Below, in pieces: positions 26,803-34,389 of a stretch of DNA of 42,294 nt. Each line of letters starts with the position of its first letter. Position 1 is the first letter of the stretch. Origin of the DNA: an uncultured Allofournierella sp. (GTDB lineage: Bacteria; Bacillota; Clostridia; Oscillospirales; Ruminococcaceae); assembly GCA_944382705.1 (NCBI GenBank), contig CALWNE010000006.1, positions 1-42,294 on the forward strand, in the 5' to 3' direction. The position numbers and the translations under genes are program-made. The notes beneath the pieces are model-generated. The model was not told where the DNA came from and searched no databases. It saw nothing but the letters and a program-made list of their open reading frames with translations.

Positions 26803-26842
26803 GCGTGCATGGGCAAAGCAATAATTTACAGCGGGAATTTCA

Positions 26843-26871
26843 TTGACATTGGGTAGCAACTGTGCGATAAT
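26843..26871 (+). promoter_or_regulatory. Strong promoter for the DEAD-box helicase
   Basis: Perfect TTGACA, 17 bases, GATAAT with TGC before it (extended -10). It predicts a 5' leader of about 155 nt before the helicase start. Confidence 0.85.
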
Positions 26872-26931
26872 AAAAAAATACGAGAAGCCTGGCTTTGCAG
26901 CCCGGCGGCTCTTTCCAAACAGGACACATGC

Positions 26932-26981
26932 AGCGCACTTGGGCTATTTGGAATCTTCCGGATAGCTGGGTGCGCTTTTTT
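26932..26981 (+). promoter_or_regulatory. Terminator-like hairpin in the helicase leader (attenuator candidate)
   Basis: AGCGCAC (26932-26938) pairs with GTGCGCT (26970-26976), with an inner GCTAT/ATAGC stem, followed by TTTTTT. It lies between promoter and ribosome site, so transcription must pass it. Upstream in the same leader AGCC and GGCT blocks alternate (about 26886-26920) and can pair in more than one way. Confidence 0.6.
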
Positions 26982-27032
26982 GTATGGCTTTTGCCACAAA
27001 CCAAATCATTTTTTAATAAACGAGGATATGGA

Positions 27033-28742
27033 ATGACCAAAACATTTTTTCATCAGATGGAACTTACCCCTGCCATGGAAAAGGCGATTCAGCGCATGGG
27101 TTTTGAGGCTGCAACCCCTATTCAGGCACAGGCAATTCCGGTAATCCGCACCGGTGCAGATGTGATTGCCCGCTCTCGCACCGGCACCGGCAAGACTGTG
27201 GCCTTTGCCATTCCCGCACTGGAGCGGGTGGATACCAGCGAAAAAGCAGGCATCCAGGTGCTAGTGCTTTGCCCCACCCGTGAGCTGGCGATGCAGGCTA
27301 CAGAGGAAATTCAGCGGCTGGCCCGCTTCCAGGAGGGCATCCGCCCGGTTGCCATCTACGGCGGCGCCCGTATTGATAAGCAGTGTATTGCCTTGCGCCG
27401 TGCCAATGTGGTGGTGGGCACCCCTGGCCGTGTGATGGATCATATGCGCCGTAAGAGCCTGAAACTGGCTGACCTGAAGATGGTGGTGCTGGACGAGGCC
27501 GATGAGATGCTGAACATGGGCTTTAAGGAGGATATTGAAACCATCCTGTCCGAAACACCGGAGCAGCGCCAGACCGTGCTGTTTTCGGCCACTATGCCCC
27601 CGGCCATTTTAAAGATTACCCATCAATTCCAGAAACAGCCCCAGATGATTCAGGCAGATGACCAGCAGCACCACGAGGAAAGCCGCATTCAGCAGCGGTA
27701 CATTGCGGTGCCCCACAGCCAAAAGAAAGCCGCTCTTTCTTTGCTGCTGCGCTACTACGACCCCAGCCGGGCCATTGTGTTCTGCGGCACCAAAAAGATG
27801 GCGGATGAACTCTGTCAGGACCTGGAGGAGCAGGGCATCAGTGCCCAGAGCCTGCACAGCGACATCAAGCAGGATCAGCGCACCGCTGTGATGCGCAGCT
27901 TTAAAAGCGGCAAAACCACCGTGCTGGTGGCAACGGATATTGCTGCCCGTGGCATTGATGTGAACGATGTGGAGTGTGTGTTCAACTACGATCTGCCCCA
28001 AAACAAGGAGCACTACATCCATCGCATTGGCCGTACCGGACGGGCGGGCAAAAGCGGCGTGAGCGTAACCATCTGCACCAGCCGCAGAGAGGCTGCGGAG
28101 CTGGAGTATATGTCCGGCCGTCAGGCCCAGGAAATGCCCATTCCCTCCACACAGGATATTCAGGAGCGGAGCGCTGCCCAGATGGCCTGTGCAGTGGAGT
28201 CGGTGCTGGATGGAGCTGTGGCAGAGGTCTTTGGTCTGGTGGTTAAGGAGCTGCGTCAAAAGGGATATTCTCCTGAACAGATTGCCCAGGCCGCCCTGGC
28301 TTTGCACTATGGCAGCCAGATGCAGCCGGTGGAGCAGGTGTGCAGCCTGGCCGAAAAGGCAGCCCGCAAGGGCAGCGGTGCCTACCGGGCCATCCAGCTG
28401 GATATTGGCCGCCGCCATAAAGTAGGGGTGAACCATCTGGTGGGAGCCATTACCGAGCAGGCGGGTATTACCTCCAAGCAGGTGGGCCGCATTGATATTT
28501 TGGATGAGGAGTGCCTGCTGGAAGTGGAGGCTGGATGCCTGGAGCAGGTTTTGGAGTCCATGCAGGGGGCACGCATCTGTGGCCGCACGGTGTATGCAGT
28601 GCCCTCCGAACGCAAACCCCAGGGGCGGCCCAGCCGTCGTGGAACATCCCAGAAGTCCCAACAGGATGCACACCGTGCAGCCCGTAGTTCCCGCAATGCG
28701 TTCCAGCGAGAGCACAAGGAACGCCGGCGCAAGCGCAGATAA
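27033..28742 (+). CDS. DEAD-box ATP-dependent RNA helicase (CshA/DeaD type)
   Basis: A 569-residue cytoplasmic RNA helicase that unwinds RNA in ribosome assembly, mRNA decay or cold adaptation. Motifs in order: Q-motif region (GFEAATPIQAQAIP), motif I RTGTGKT, PTRELA, motif II DEAD, motif III SAT, and HRIGRTGR. The C-terminus has a DbpA-like RNA-binding domain (IQLDIGRRHKVGVNHLVGAI) and an Arg/Lys-rich tail. ATG 27033 has GAGGA six bases upstream; the longer frame from 26895 lies in the leader hairpin and is rejected. The leader suggests control by attenuation, which is known for some cold-induced helicases. Confidence 0.95.
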   Translation: MTKTFFHQMELTPAMEKAIQRMGFEAATPIQAQAIPVIRTGADVIARSRTGTGKTVAFAIPALERVDTSEKAGIQVLVLCPTRELAMQATEEIQRLARFQEGIRPVAIYGGARIDKQCIALRRANVVVGTPGRVMDHMRRKSLKLADLKMVVLDEADEMLNMGFKEDIETILSETPEQRQTVLFSATMPPAILKITHQFQKQPQMIQADDQQHHEESRIQQRYIAVPHSQKKAALSLLLRYYDPSRAIVFCGTKKMADELCQDLEEQGISAQSLHSDIKQDQRTAVMRSFKSGKTTVLVATDIAARGIDVNDVECVFNYDLPQNKEHYIHRIGRTGRAGKSGVSVTICTSRREAAELEYMSGRQAQEMPIPSTQDIQERSAAQMACAVESVLDGAVAEVFGLVVKELRQKGYSPEQIAQAALALHYGSQMQPVEQVCSLAEKAARKGSGAYRAIQLDIGRRHKVGVNHLVGAITEQAGITSKQVGRIDILDEECLLEVEAGCLEQVLESMQGARICGRTVYAVPSERKPQGRPSRRGTSQKSQQDAHRAARSSRNAFQREHKERRRKRR

Positions 28743-28783
28743 GCCGGAAACCGGCAAAAACCCCGTAAAAATTGCGGTTTTTT
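28743..28783 (+). terminator. Terminator of the helicase gene
   Basis: A short GCCGG/CCGGC hairpin (28743-28755) is followed by AAAAACC/GGTTTTT pairing (28756-28762 with 28776-28782) and a T-run. The second stem is weak. Confidence 0.55.
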
Positions 28784-28829
28784 GGCAAAATGCGCATAAA
28801 TCCATGGTAAATATTGTGTTGTTTATTCA

Positions 28830-28858
28830 TTGACGAAGTTTTTGTCAGGTATTATAAT
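28830..28858 (+). promoter_or_regulatory. Strong promoter with no gene close behind
   Basis: TTGACG, 17 bases, perfect TATAAT. Only a terminator hairpin follows within 80 bases, so it should make a short RNA of about 70 nt or act as a distal leader promoter for the sigma-factor gene. Confidence 0.75.
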
Positions 28859-28890
28859 ACTAACAACATTGCGATGCATTTTTTCAGGGA

Positions 28891-28934
28891 CCCCGGCAGG
28901 CTCCTTTTATGCAAGGGAGTGTGCCGGGGCCTTT
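28891..28934 (+). terminator. Terminator hairpin just after the orphan promoter
   Basis: CCCCGGCA (28891-28898) pairs with TGCCGGGG (28922-28929); CTCC/GGAG extends the stem beyond a small internal loop; CCTTTTG follows. It closes a predicted RNA of about 70 nt starting near 28865. Confidence 0.7.
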
Positions 28935-29040
28935 TGTATCCTTTTTTACACAGCGTGCAGAATGGATGCAACGCCAAGGAAGAATGTTGCGATTTGGCAA
29001 ATATGCTAATGTTTACAGGAAAAGACTGGAATATTTGCCA

Positions 29041-29070
29041 TTGACAAACCATAAAGAAACTTGGTATGAT
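29041..29070 (+). promoter_or_regulatory. Promoter of the sigma-factor gene
   Basis: Perfect TTGACA, 18 bases, TATGAT with TG before it. It lies about 50 bp upstream of the sigma-factor start. Confidence 0.8.
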
Positions 29071-29120
29071 TGAATGCAAGGAAGCAACCTGGCAATTACA
29101 GAACATGAGGGTGCCAATGC

Positions 29121-29675
29121 ATGAAACCAATCACCCCAAAAACTGTTTCTGATGCAAAGCAGGGGAGCCAAGCAGAATTGGCTGCACTGGTGGCACATAT
29201 GATGCCTTGTATCCGCCATAACGCCGCACAGAATGTGGGGCCAGGGCTGGAATTTGAGGACGCTGTGCAGGAAGGGGTAATCGCCCTGTTCCAGGCCATC
29301 TGTACTTATCAGGAGCAGCAAGGTGCCAGCTTTGAAACCTATGCTGCTGTTTGCATCCGCAATGGTATCGTTGCAGCAAGGCGTGCTGCCCAGCGCAAAA
29401 AGCATGGGCCGCTGAATTACAGCCTGCCTCTCAACGAGCAAACACCAACTCCAGGGCCGGAGGAATTGGCCATTCAGCAGGAGGGTCTTAATCACACTCT
29501 GGAGCTTATCCAAACCCAGCTGTCAGACCTGGAACAAACTGTTCTGGAACTTACACTGGATGGAAACAACAGTTCTCGGATTGCACAGAAATTGGGCTGT
29601 ACACAAAAAACAGTGGAGAATGCCTTGTTCCGTGCCCGCCGAAAACTCCGCCGCAGCCAGCAAATGCGGCCTTAA
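29121..29675 (+). CDS. Sigma-70 family RNA polymerase sigma factor (SigH-like)
   Basis: A 184-residue sigma factor. Region 2 is at about 45-95 (LEFEDAVQEGVIALFQAI, then ASFETYAAVCIRNGIV). Region 4 is at about 135-178 (LSDLEQTVLELTLDGN and a helix-turn-helix with IAQKLGCTQKTVENALFRAR). A full region 3 is lacking; a 30-residue linker takes its place. This plan and the 'ASF..YA..CIRNGI' text resemble the SigH/Spo0H type of Firmicutes, though ECF-like sigmas are the alternative. No anti-sigma gene adjoins. GAGGG nine bases upstream supports ATG 29121. The regulon is unknown. Confidence 0.85.
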   Translation: MKPITPKTVSDAKQGSQAELAALVAHMMPCIRHNAAQNVGPGLEFEDAVQEGVIALFQAICTYQEQQGASFETYAAVCIRNGIVAARRAAQRKKHGPLNYSLPLNEQTPTPGPEELAIQQEGLNHTLELIQTQLSDLEQTVLELTLDGNNSSRIAQKLGCTQKTVENALFRARRKLRRSQQMRP

Positions 29676-29718
29676 CAATGGTTATAAGCCACAAGGGCTT
29701 ATACAAATATTATTTTCT

Positions 29719-29786
29719 GCCCCGGTAGCTTAACATTTAGAGCATTGGTCAAACCAAAGGTGACGGTTGAAATCCTTCCTTGGGCA
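29719..29786 (+). other. tRNA-like cloverleaf with a three-base anticodon loop (tRNA remnant or regulator)
   Basis: Sixty-eight bases fold as a tRNA: acceptor GCCCCGG with CTTGGGC (one mismatch, one G-T), T8 and A9, D-stem GCTT/GAGC with an 8-base loop lacking the GG pair, anticodon stem TTGGT/ACCAA, variable AGGT, T-stem GACGG/CCTTC (one mismatch), T-loop TTGAAAT. The anticodon loop is only CAA, four bases short, and no CCA is encoded. It cannot decode. It ends about 15 bases before the ribosome site of the zinc-ribbon gene, so it lies in that gene's 5' UTR. Confidence 0.55.
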
Positions 29787-29814
29787 AATTACAAATGCAG
29801 AGGAGATAACTAGC

Positions 29815-30090
29815 ATGTACGAAGATAAGACCCTGGTATGCAAAGATTGCGGCAAGGAATTTGTATTTACCGCCGGTGAGCAGGAGTTCTACGCAAGCCG
29901 TGGCTTCGAGAACGAGCCCCAGCGCTGCAAAGGCTGCCGTGACGCTCGCAAGAACGCCACCCGCACCACCCGTGAGATGTTCGACGCCACCTGCGCTGCT
30001 TGTGGCAGTGTAGCTCGCGTTCCCTTCCAGCCCCGCGAGGACCGTCCTGTATACTGCAGCGAGTGCTTCGCAAAGATGAAGGAGAACTAA
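29815..30090 (+). CDS. Small zinc-ribbon protein with two CxxC pairs
   Basis: A 91-residue cytoplasmic protein. The N-terminal half is a zinc ribbon (CKDCGKEF, then RCKGCRDARK); the C-terminal half has a second pair of knuckles (CAACGS, then YCSECF), the arrangement known from small 'zinc-ribbon / CxxC-20-CxxC' proteins of unknown function. Two zinc ions are likely. The codon use (CGC/CGT, AAG, GAC) resembles that of ribosomal protein genes here, suggesting strong expression. ATG 29815 has AGAGGAG nine bases upstream; the frame is open to 29767, but that part lies in the tRNA-like element. A role in nucleic-acid binding is possible but unproven. Confidence 0.85.
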   Translation: MYEDKTLVCKDCGKEFVFTAGEQEFYASRGFENEPQRCKGCRDARKNATRTTREMFDATCAACGSVARVPFQPREDRPVYCSECFAKMKEN

Positions 30091-30115
30091 TCACATTAAA
30101 ACTGTGATGTTTTCG

Positions 30116-30146
30116 AGGACGCCTGAGAAATCAGGCGTCCTTTTTT
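30116..30146 (+). terminator. Terminator of the zinc-ribbon gene
   Basis: Perfect 11-bp stem (30116-30126 with 30131-30141) with a GAAA tetraloop, then TTTTTT. Confidence 0.95.
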
Positions 30147-30167
30147 GTGCAAACGCAGAGCCTTGGC

Positions 30168-30195
30168 TTGACGAAAAAATAGATTGTAGTATACA
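30168..30195 (+). promoter_or_regulatory. Promoter for the DUF2142 gene
   Basis: TTGACG, 16 bases, TATACA (with an alternative TACACT two bases on). A second TATAAT at about 30255-30260 could serve a closer start site. Confidence 0.6.
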
Positions 30196-30294
30196 CTAAA
30201 ACTATCTGTGTTTTTATGCCAAACGGCAAAACAAAAGGGCAGAATATACATTATTATAATAGTGATATTTGATATACAGGGAGGGAAAGCAACC

Positions 30295-32634
30295 ATGACT
30301 GCATCGGGCCGTCAAAACCATTGCAGCAAAAAAACGCTGGCGGCTGGCCTTGTACTGGCGCTGCTTACGGCGCTGGCGCTGTGCTGGTGTGGCTATGCGT
30401 TTGTACGCCATGTGGACGACCAGTCCAAGTATGTTCAGGTGCATGAGTTTTACACCGAAGATCAAATCATGACGGCAACAGACCCCGCACAAGGGTGGCT
30501 GCAAACCATTCAGGCTGGGCCCGAAACGCCGCTGTATGGCGTTCGGCTCTACTTTACCACCTTTAACCGGGTAGTGCGGGGCACCCTGTATGTGGACCTG
30601 CTGGACGAAAGCGGCCAGAAGCTGGCACAGGGCGTGTGCGATATGACCGAAATTATAGGGCTGGATTACCAGGCGATTTTGTTTGAAAAAGCTGTTTATC
30701 CTACCCAGGCGGCCACCCAATACACGCTGCATATCTACTACCAGCCCCAGACAGCGGAGGATGTGCTGGGGCTTTTGTACGGCACCGGTGAGATGCCCCA
30801 GCTGGAGCTGGACGAAAACGGGATTCCCTTGCTGGACGAAAACACGCCTGCCGGTTTGAATGCGGCAAACAGCAAGTTTCCACTGGTGGATGCAGCCACC
30901 GGAACCGGACCTCAGGCCACGGCGGCTATCCAGTACCTGGTGAATTACAGCGGTCAGATTGGAATGCTGATTTTTGCGCCGGTGGCGGTGCTGGTGTTCT
31001 GTGCCGTACTGGGCGGTTGGTGGCTGTTGTTCTGTAAATCCAGCCCTTTATGGGTTTGCTTTGCTTGGGTGGGTGGATGCCTGTGCGCTGCCTATCTTTG
31101 GGTAACACCTCCCATGGCTGGGCCGGATGAATACACCCATCTGGCAGCCTCTTACTCTATGGCCAGCCAGATGATGGGCCAGGAAGGAGCCTATGCAGGC
31201 CAGGATGAACAGGGCAATACGGTAAGTCTGCTGCCCATGCGCAGCTGTGATGCACCCCATATGAGAAACCGCTCGGGCCAGGGGAGTATTTTTGCCTACA
31301 AGGCCATTCTGGATGATGCAGAAAACACATGGGGCAACCAAGGGGAGCTTACCCACACAGCCAAGGTGGTAATTTCGGACCGATTGCAGCCGGTGCTTCA
31401 GCTGCCCAGTGCCCTTGGCATTCTGGTTGCACGGCTGCTGGGTCTTGGGTTTTACCCCATGCTGATGCTGGGCCGTGGATTCAGTGCGGCGGTGTATCTG
31501 GCACTTATGAGCTGGGCCGTGGCAAAAATGCCCTATAAGCCGGGCTTGCTGTGTGCGGCAGCACTGATGCCTATGGGGATGGAGCTGGCGGCCTGTTTTT
31601 CCACCGATACCATGATTTTGGGCATGAGCTTTTTGTTCATCAGCCTTTGTTTGAACTCCATTCAGCAGTCAAAGCCTGTTTCGCTGGCAAGACAGGGCAT
31701 TTTGCTGGTTTTGGCAACCTGCCTTGCTCCGGCGAAGGCGGTTTATGTGCTGCTTATAGCACTGGCGCTGTTGATTCCGGCACAAAATCTTGGTGGCCGG
31801 CGCAGGTCGATTGCATTCAAGATTCTCCTGTGCGGGGTCAGTGCGATGGTATGGCTGGGAGCCAATCTCCAGACAGTGGTTTACCTGGTGCAGGGGATAG
31901 GTCTCTGGGTGGTTGCGGCCGGGGGCTTTGCTGGCCTTGCAGGCATAGCTGCCCTTGTTTGGCTCTGGCGTAAGCTGGAAGGCAAACCGGACCTGCGCCG
32001 TTGGCTTCTGCTGGCAGGTGCGGGCCTTGCAGCCCTTGGGCTATCTGCGCTGCTGTGGAAGATGCAGCACGGCCCCATGCATTTTACCGAAGCGGACATT
32101 CTGGCCAACATGAAAGAAAACGGCGATTGCAGCATTGTGTACAATCTGGGCTATACCCTGAGCAATCTGCCTCGGGTGATACGGCTGCTGGCCAATACCT
32201 TTACCCGGCAGATGCCGGTCTATCTGCAAGGTTTGGTGGGAGCGCTGCCAGGCGAGCCCATTGTGCACCATCTAGAGCTTAGCTGGATTACCACCATGGG
32301 GTTGCTGCTGGTGCTGGTCATCAGCGGTTTGCCTGTGCAGGGAGAGACTGGGCAGCCCAGCAAAAAGGTATGCCGGAGCATGGGGGCTATCTTGGCCGGT
32401 GTGGCCCTGCTGATTGTGATGGCGGCCCTCTCCTGGACACCGGCAAACTACCAGGTGATTTTTGGCATTCAGGGCCGTTATCTGCTGCCGGTGCTGCCCT
32501 TGGGGCTTGTGCTGCTGGGCCAAACCAAGATGGTTCAGGTTACACGGGATGCAGCACGGCCGCTTTGCTTGGCCAGTGCCTGCCTGGGCTCGGCAGCAGT
32601 GGTGGAAAGCCTGCTGCTGTTTTGCGGGGTATAA
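30295..32634 (+). CDS. Large integral membrane protein, DUF2142 family
   Basis: A 779-residue polytopic membrane protein. One N-terminal helix (about 14-38) is followed by an extracytoplasmic region to about residue 220, then a bundle of about 11-12 helices. GPDEYTHLAASYS (Asp278-Glu279) is the hallmark of DUF2142 proteins, which share the GT-C topology with an acidic pair in the first outer loop. Relatives often occur with cell-surface polysaccharide genes, but the reaction is not established. ATG 30295 has GGGAGGGA about nine bases upstream; the longer frame from 30208 is rejected. It is the third GT-C-like protein in the window, though not part of one cluster. Confidence 0.85.
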   Translation: MTASGRQNHCSKKTLAAGLVLALLTALALCWCGYAFVRHVDDQSKYVQVHEFYTEDQIMTATDPAQGWLQTIQAGPETPLYGVRLYFTTFNRVVRGTLYVDLLDESGQKLAQGVCDMTEIIGLDYQAILFEKAVYPTQAATQYTLHIYYQPQTAEDVLGLLYGTGEMPQLELDENGIPLLDENTPAGLNAANSKFPLVDAATGTGPQATAAIQYLVNYSGQIGMLIFAPVAVLVFCAVLGGWWLLFCKSSPLWVCFAWVGGCLCAAYLWVTPPMAGPDEYTHLAASYSMASQMMGQEGAYAGQDEQGNTVSLLPMRSCDAPHMRNRSGQGSIFAYKAILDDAENTWGNQGELTHTAKVVISDRLQPVLQLPSALGILVARLLGLGFYPMLMLGRGFSAAVYLALMSWAVAKMPYKPGLLCAAALMPMGMELAACFSTDTMILGMSFLFISLCLNSIQQSKPVSLARQGILLVLATCLAPAKAVYVLLIALALLIPAQNLGGRRRSIAFKILLCGVSAMVWLGANLQTVVYLVQGIGLWVVAAGGFAGLAGIAALVWLWRKLEGKPDLRRWLLLAGAGLAALGLSALLWKMQHGPMHFTEADILANMKENGDCSIVYNLGYTLSNLPRVIRLLANTFTRQMPVYLQGLVGALPGEPIVHHLELSWITTMGLLLVLVISGLPVQGETGQPSKKVCRSMGAILAGVALLIVMAALSWTPANYQVIFGIQGRYLLPVLPLGLVLLGQTKMVQVTRDAARPLCLASACLGSAAVVESLLLFCGV

Positions 32635-32744
32635 TAGTTGCAAAAACCTGTAAAATTGGATATAGTATAATCAATAAGTGCAATCTGCTTGAATTTTGAA
32701 GCAAGACAAGCAGCAGCCAATCAAAAGAAAGTGGGTAAACGATT

Positions 32745-32942
32745 ATGACCATTACCAAAAAGACAATCATCGGTGATATTCTGGATGCCGACGGCACCGT
32801 AGCTCCTCTGTTCCTGGAAATTGGTATGCATTGCCTGGGCTGCCCTGCATCCCGTGCAGAAACCATCGAGGAAGCCTGCATGGTGCATGGCACCGACGCT
32901 GACGCACTGATTGCAAAGTTGAATGCACACTTTGGCGGTTAA
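32745..32942 (+). CDS. DUF1858 small redox-disulfide protein
   Basis: A 65-residue protein of the DUF1858 family ('hybrid-cluster-protein-associated redox disulfide domain'). The motif GMHCLGCPASRAETIEEAC contains the CxxC that is thought to cycle as a dithiol. The rest of the domain (N-terminal KTIIGDILDADG, C-terminal DADALIAKLNAHF) matches full length. No hybrid cluster protein gene is nearby. TATAAT at 32666-32671 may be part of its promoter. Its last 20 bases overlap the start of the methyltransferase gene, suggesting coupled translation. Confidence 0.85.
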   Translation: MTITKKTIIGDILDADGTVAPLFLEIGMHCLGCPASRAETIEEACMVHGTDADALIAKLNAHFGG

Positions 32943-33612
32943 GGGAGCACCGCACCTGGATGCCAGACTGGCTGCTGCGGCCAGTCTGGTTTTGCCAGGG
33001 GGTACTGTGGCGGACATTGGGTGCGATCACGGCAAGCTGACCGCCTACCTGGCGTGTACCGGCAACCATGACCGCATTATTGCCGCAGACCTGCGGCCCT
33101 CTCCGCTGGAGTCTGCCAAGCAAACCTGCTTGCAGGCAGGATGCAACCATAAGGTGGAGTTTCGCTTGGGAGATGGATTGCAGGTCTTGCAGCCAGGCGA
33201 GGCCCAGAGCATCGTACTGGCAGGGGTCAGCGCACTGACCACCATTCAAATCATCCAGCAGGCACCATGGGTCTTTGCACCCGGGGTTCGCCTGGTGTTG
33301 GTTCCTGCCACCAAGCCGGAGCTGCTGCGCCAGTGGTTGTGGGAACAAGGCTTTGCCCTGGTGGAGGAACGCTTGGTGCAGGCCGCTGGCCGCTGGTATG
33401 TGGTGATGGGCGCAGAATACACCGGGCAGCCTTCCAGTCATAGTTTGCTGGAGTGCTATCTTGGGCCCGAAGGGGCAAAGCCCCAGGCAAGAGCCTACCG
33501 GGAGCATCTGCTCCAGCGGCTGCGCAAGCACCGCAAAGGCCTGGAAGCAGACCCTGCCCGTGCCGCAGAAATTGACCAGCTGCTGCTTGCCTTGCAGCAG
33601 CTTCAGGAATGA
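32923..33612 (+). CDS. trmK: tRNA (adenine22-N1)-methyltransferase TrmK family protein
   Basis: A 229-residue SAM-dependent methyltransferase. The N-terminus LDARLAAAASLV and motif I VADIGCDHGKLTAYL match TrmK, which methylates A22 of tRNA in many Firmicutes; IIAADLRPSPLESAK and GDGLQVLQPGEA also fit. The usual AGMGG loop reads AGVSA here, so activity or substrate may differ. ATG 32923 lies inside the DUF1858 gene without its own ribosome site; re-initiation from that gene is likely, and a TTG three codons on is an alternative. A nif3-family gene follows at 19 bases, the same pair as yqfN-yqfO in Bacillus. Confidence 0.8.
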   Translation: MHTLAVKGAPHLDARLAAAASLVLPGGTVADIGCDHGKLTAYLACTGNHDRIIAADLRPSPLESAKQTCLQAGCNHKVEFRLGDGLQVLQPGEAQSIVLAGVSALTTIQIIQQAPWVFAPGVRLVLVPATKPELLRQWLWEQGFALVEERLVQAAGRWYVVMGAEYTGQPSSHSLLECYLGPEGAKPQARAYREHLLQRLRKHRKGLEADPARAAEIDQLLLALQQLQE

Positions 33613-33630
33613 AATGGATAGGGAGCCTCT

Positions 33631-34380
33631 ATGATTACGGTAAACGAAGTAATGAATTGGATGGCCCAGCAGGCACCCTGCGAGATGGCTGAAAGCTGGG
33701 ATAATGTGGGGCTTTTGGTGGAGAGCGGCCGCCCGGTGGAGAAGATTCTGGTCTGCCTGGACATCACTCCCGCCGTTGTTCGGGAGGCAGCGGAACAGAA
33801 TTGCCAGCTGATTGTATCCCATCATCCGGTTATTTTTAAGCCGCTGCGCCGGCTCGATACGGCGAATCCGGCATTCCAGTTGGCTCAGCAGGGGATTTCT
33901 GCCATCTGTATGCATACCAATCTGGATGCAGCCCAGGGCGGAGTGAATGATGTACTAGCCCAGCGCATGGAACTGGAGCAGGTGCAGCCCTTTGGCGAGG
34001 GCGGTCTTGGCCGAATGGGCTATCTTTACCAGCCCTGCACTGCCCGGCAGCTGGCAGATCGCTGCGCACAGGCACTGAATGCCCACATCAAATATGCCGA
34101 TGGAGGCAAGGGGATTCAGCGGTTGGCGGTAGTTGGCGGCAGCGGCGGCGATTTCTGGCGGCAGGCCCAGGCGGCTGGTGCCCAGGCGCTGCTTACCGGC
34201 GAGGCCAGCCATCACGATGCACTGGATGCACAGGCAGCGGGCTTTACCCTGTTGGTGGGCGGGCATTTTTGCACCGAGCAACCCATGGTGGAGGCGCTTG
34301 CCCATCGGCTGGCGGAACAGTTTCGGTCTGTGCAGGTGCAGCTGAGCAGCCAAAGCAAAGACCCATATCAATATCTGTAA
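33631..34380 (+). CDS. Nif3-like dinuclear metal-centre protein (DUF34/YqfO family)
   Basis: A 249-residue cytoplasmic protein; family members form hexameric rings with a dinuclear metal site. Metal ligands are visible: IVSHHPVIF (His-His), MHTNLDAAQGGVND (His, Asp) and the C-terminal GGHFCTEQP (His, Glu). MAESWDNVGLL near the N-terminus is the family signature. Some members have been annotated as GTP cyclohydrolase I type 2, but the biochemical role is unsettled. The insertion domain present in YqfO is absent, so this is the short form. It is coupled with trmK. A GGGAG ribosome site precedes ATG 33631. Confidence 0.92.
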   Translation: MITVNEVMNWMAQQAPCEMAESWDNVGLLVESGRPVEKILVCLDITPAVVREAAEQNCQLIVSHHPVIFKPLRRLDTANPAFQLAQQGISAICMHTNLDAAQGGVNDVLAQRMELEQVQPFGEGGLGRMGYLYQPCTARQLADRCAQALNAHIKYADGGKGIQRLAVVGGSGGDFWRQAQAAGAQALLTGEASHHDALDAQAAGFTLLVGGHFCTEQPMVEALAHRLAEQFRSVQVQLSSQSKDPYQYL

Positions 34381-34389
34381 AACCTATTT

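Noticed and set aside
29719..29786. The tRNA-like element as a working tRNA gene
   Set aside because: The anticodon loop has three bases, the D-loop lacks GG and no CCA is present, so it cannot decode. It is reported instead as a tRNA-like element.
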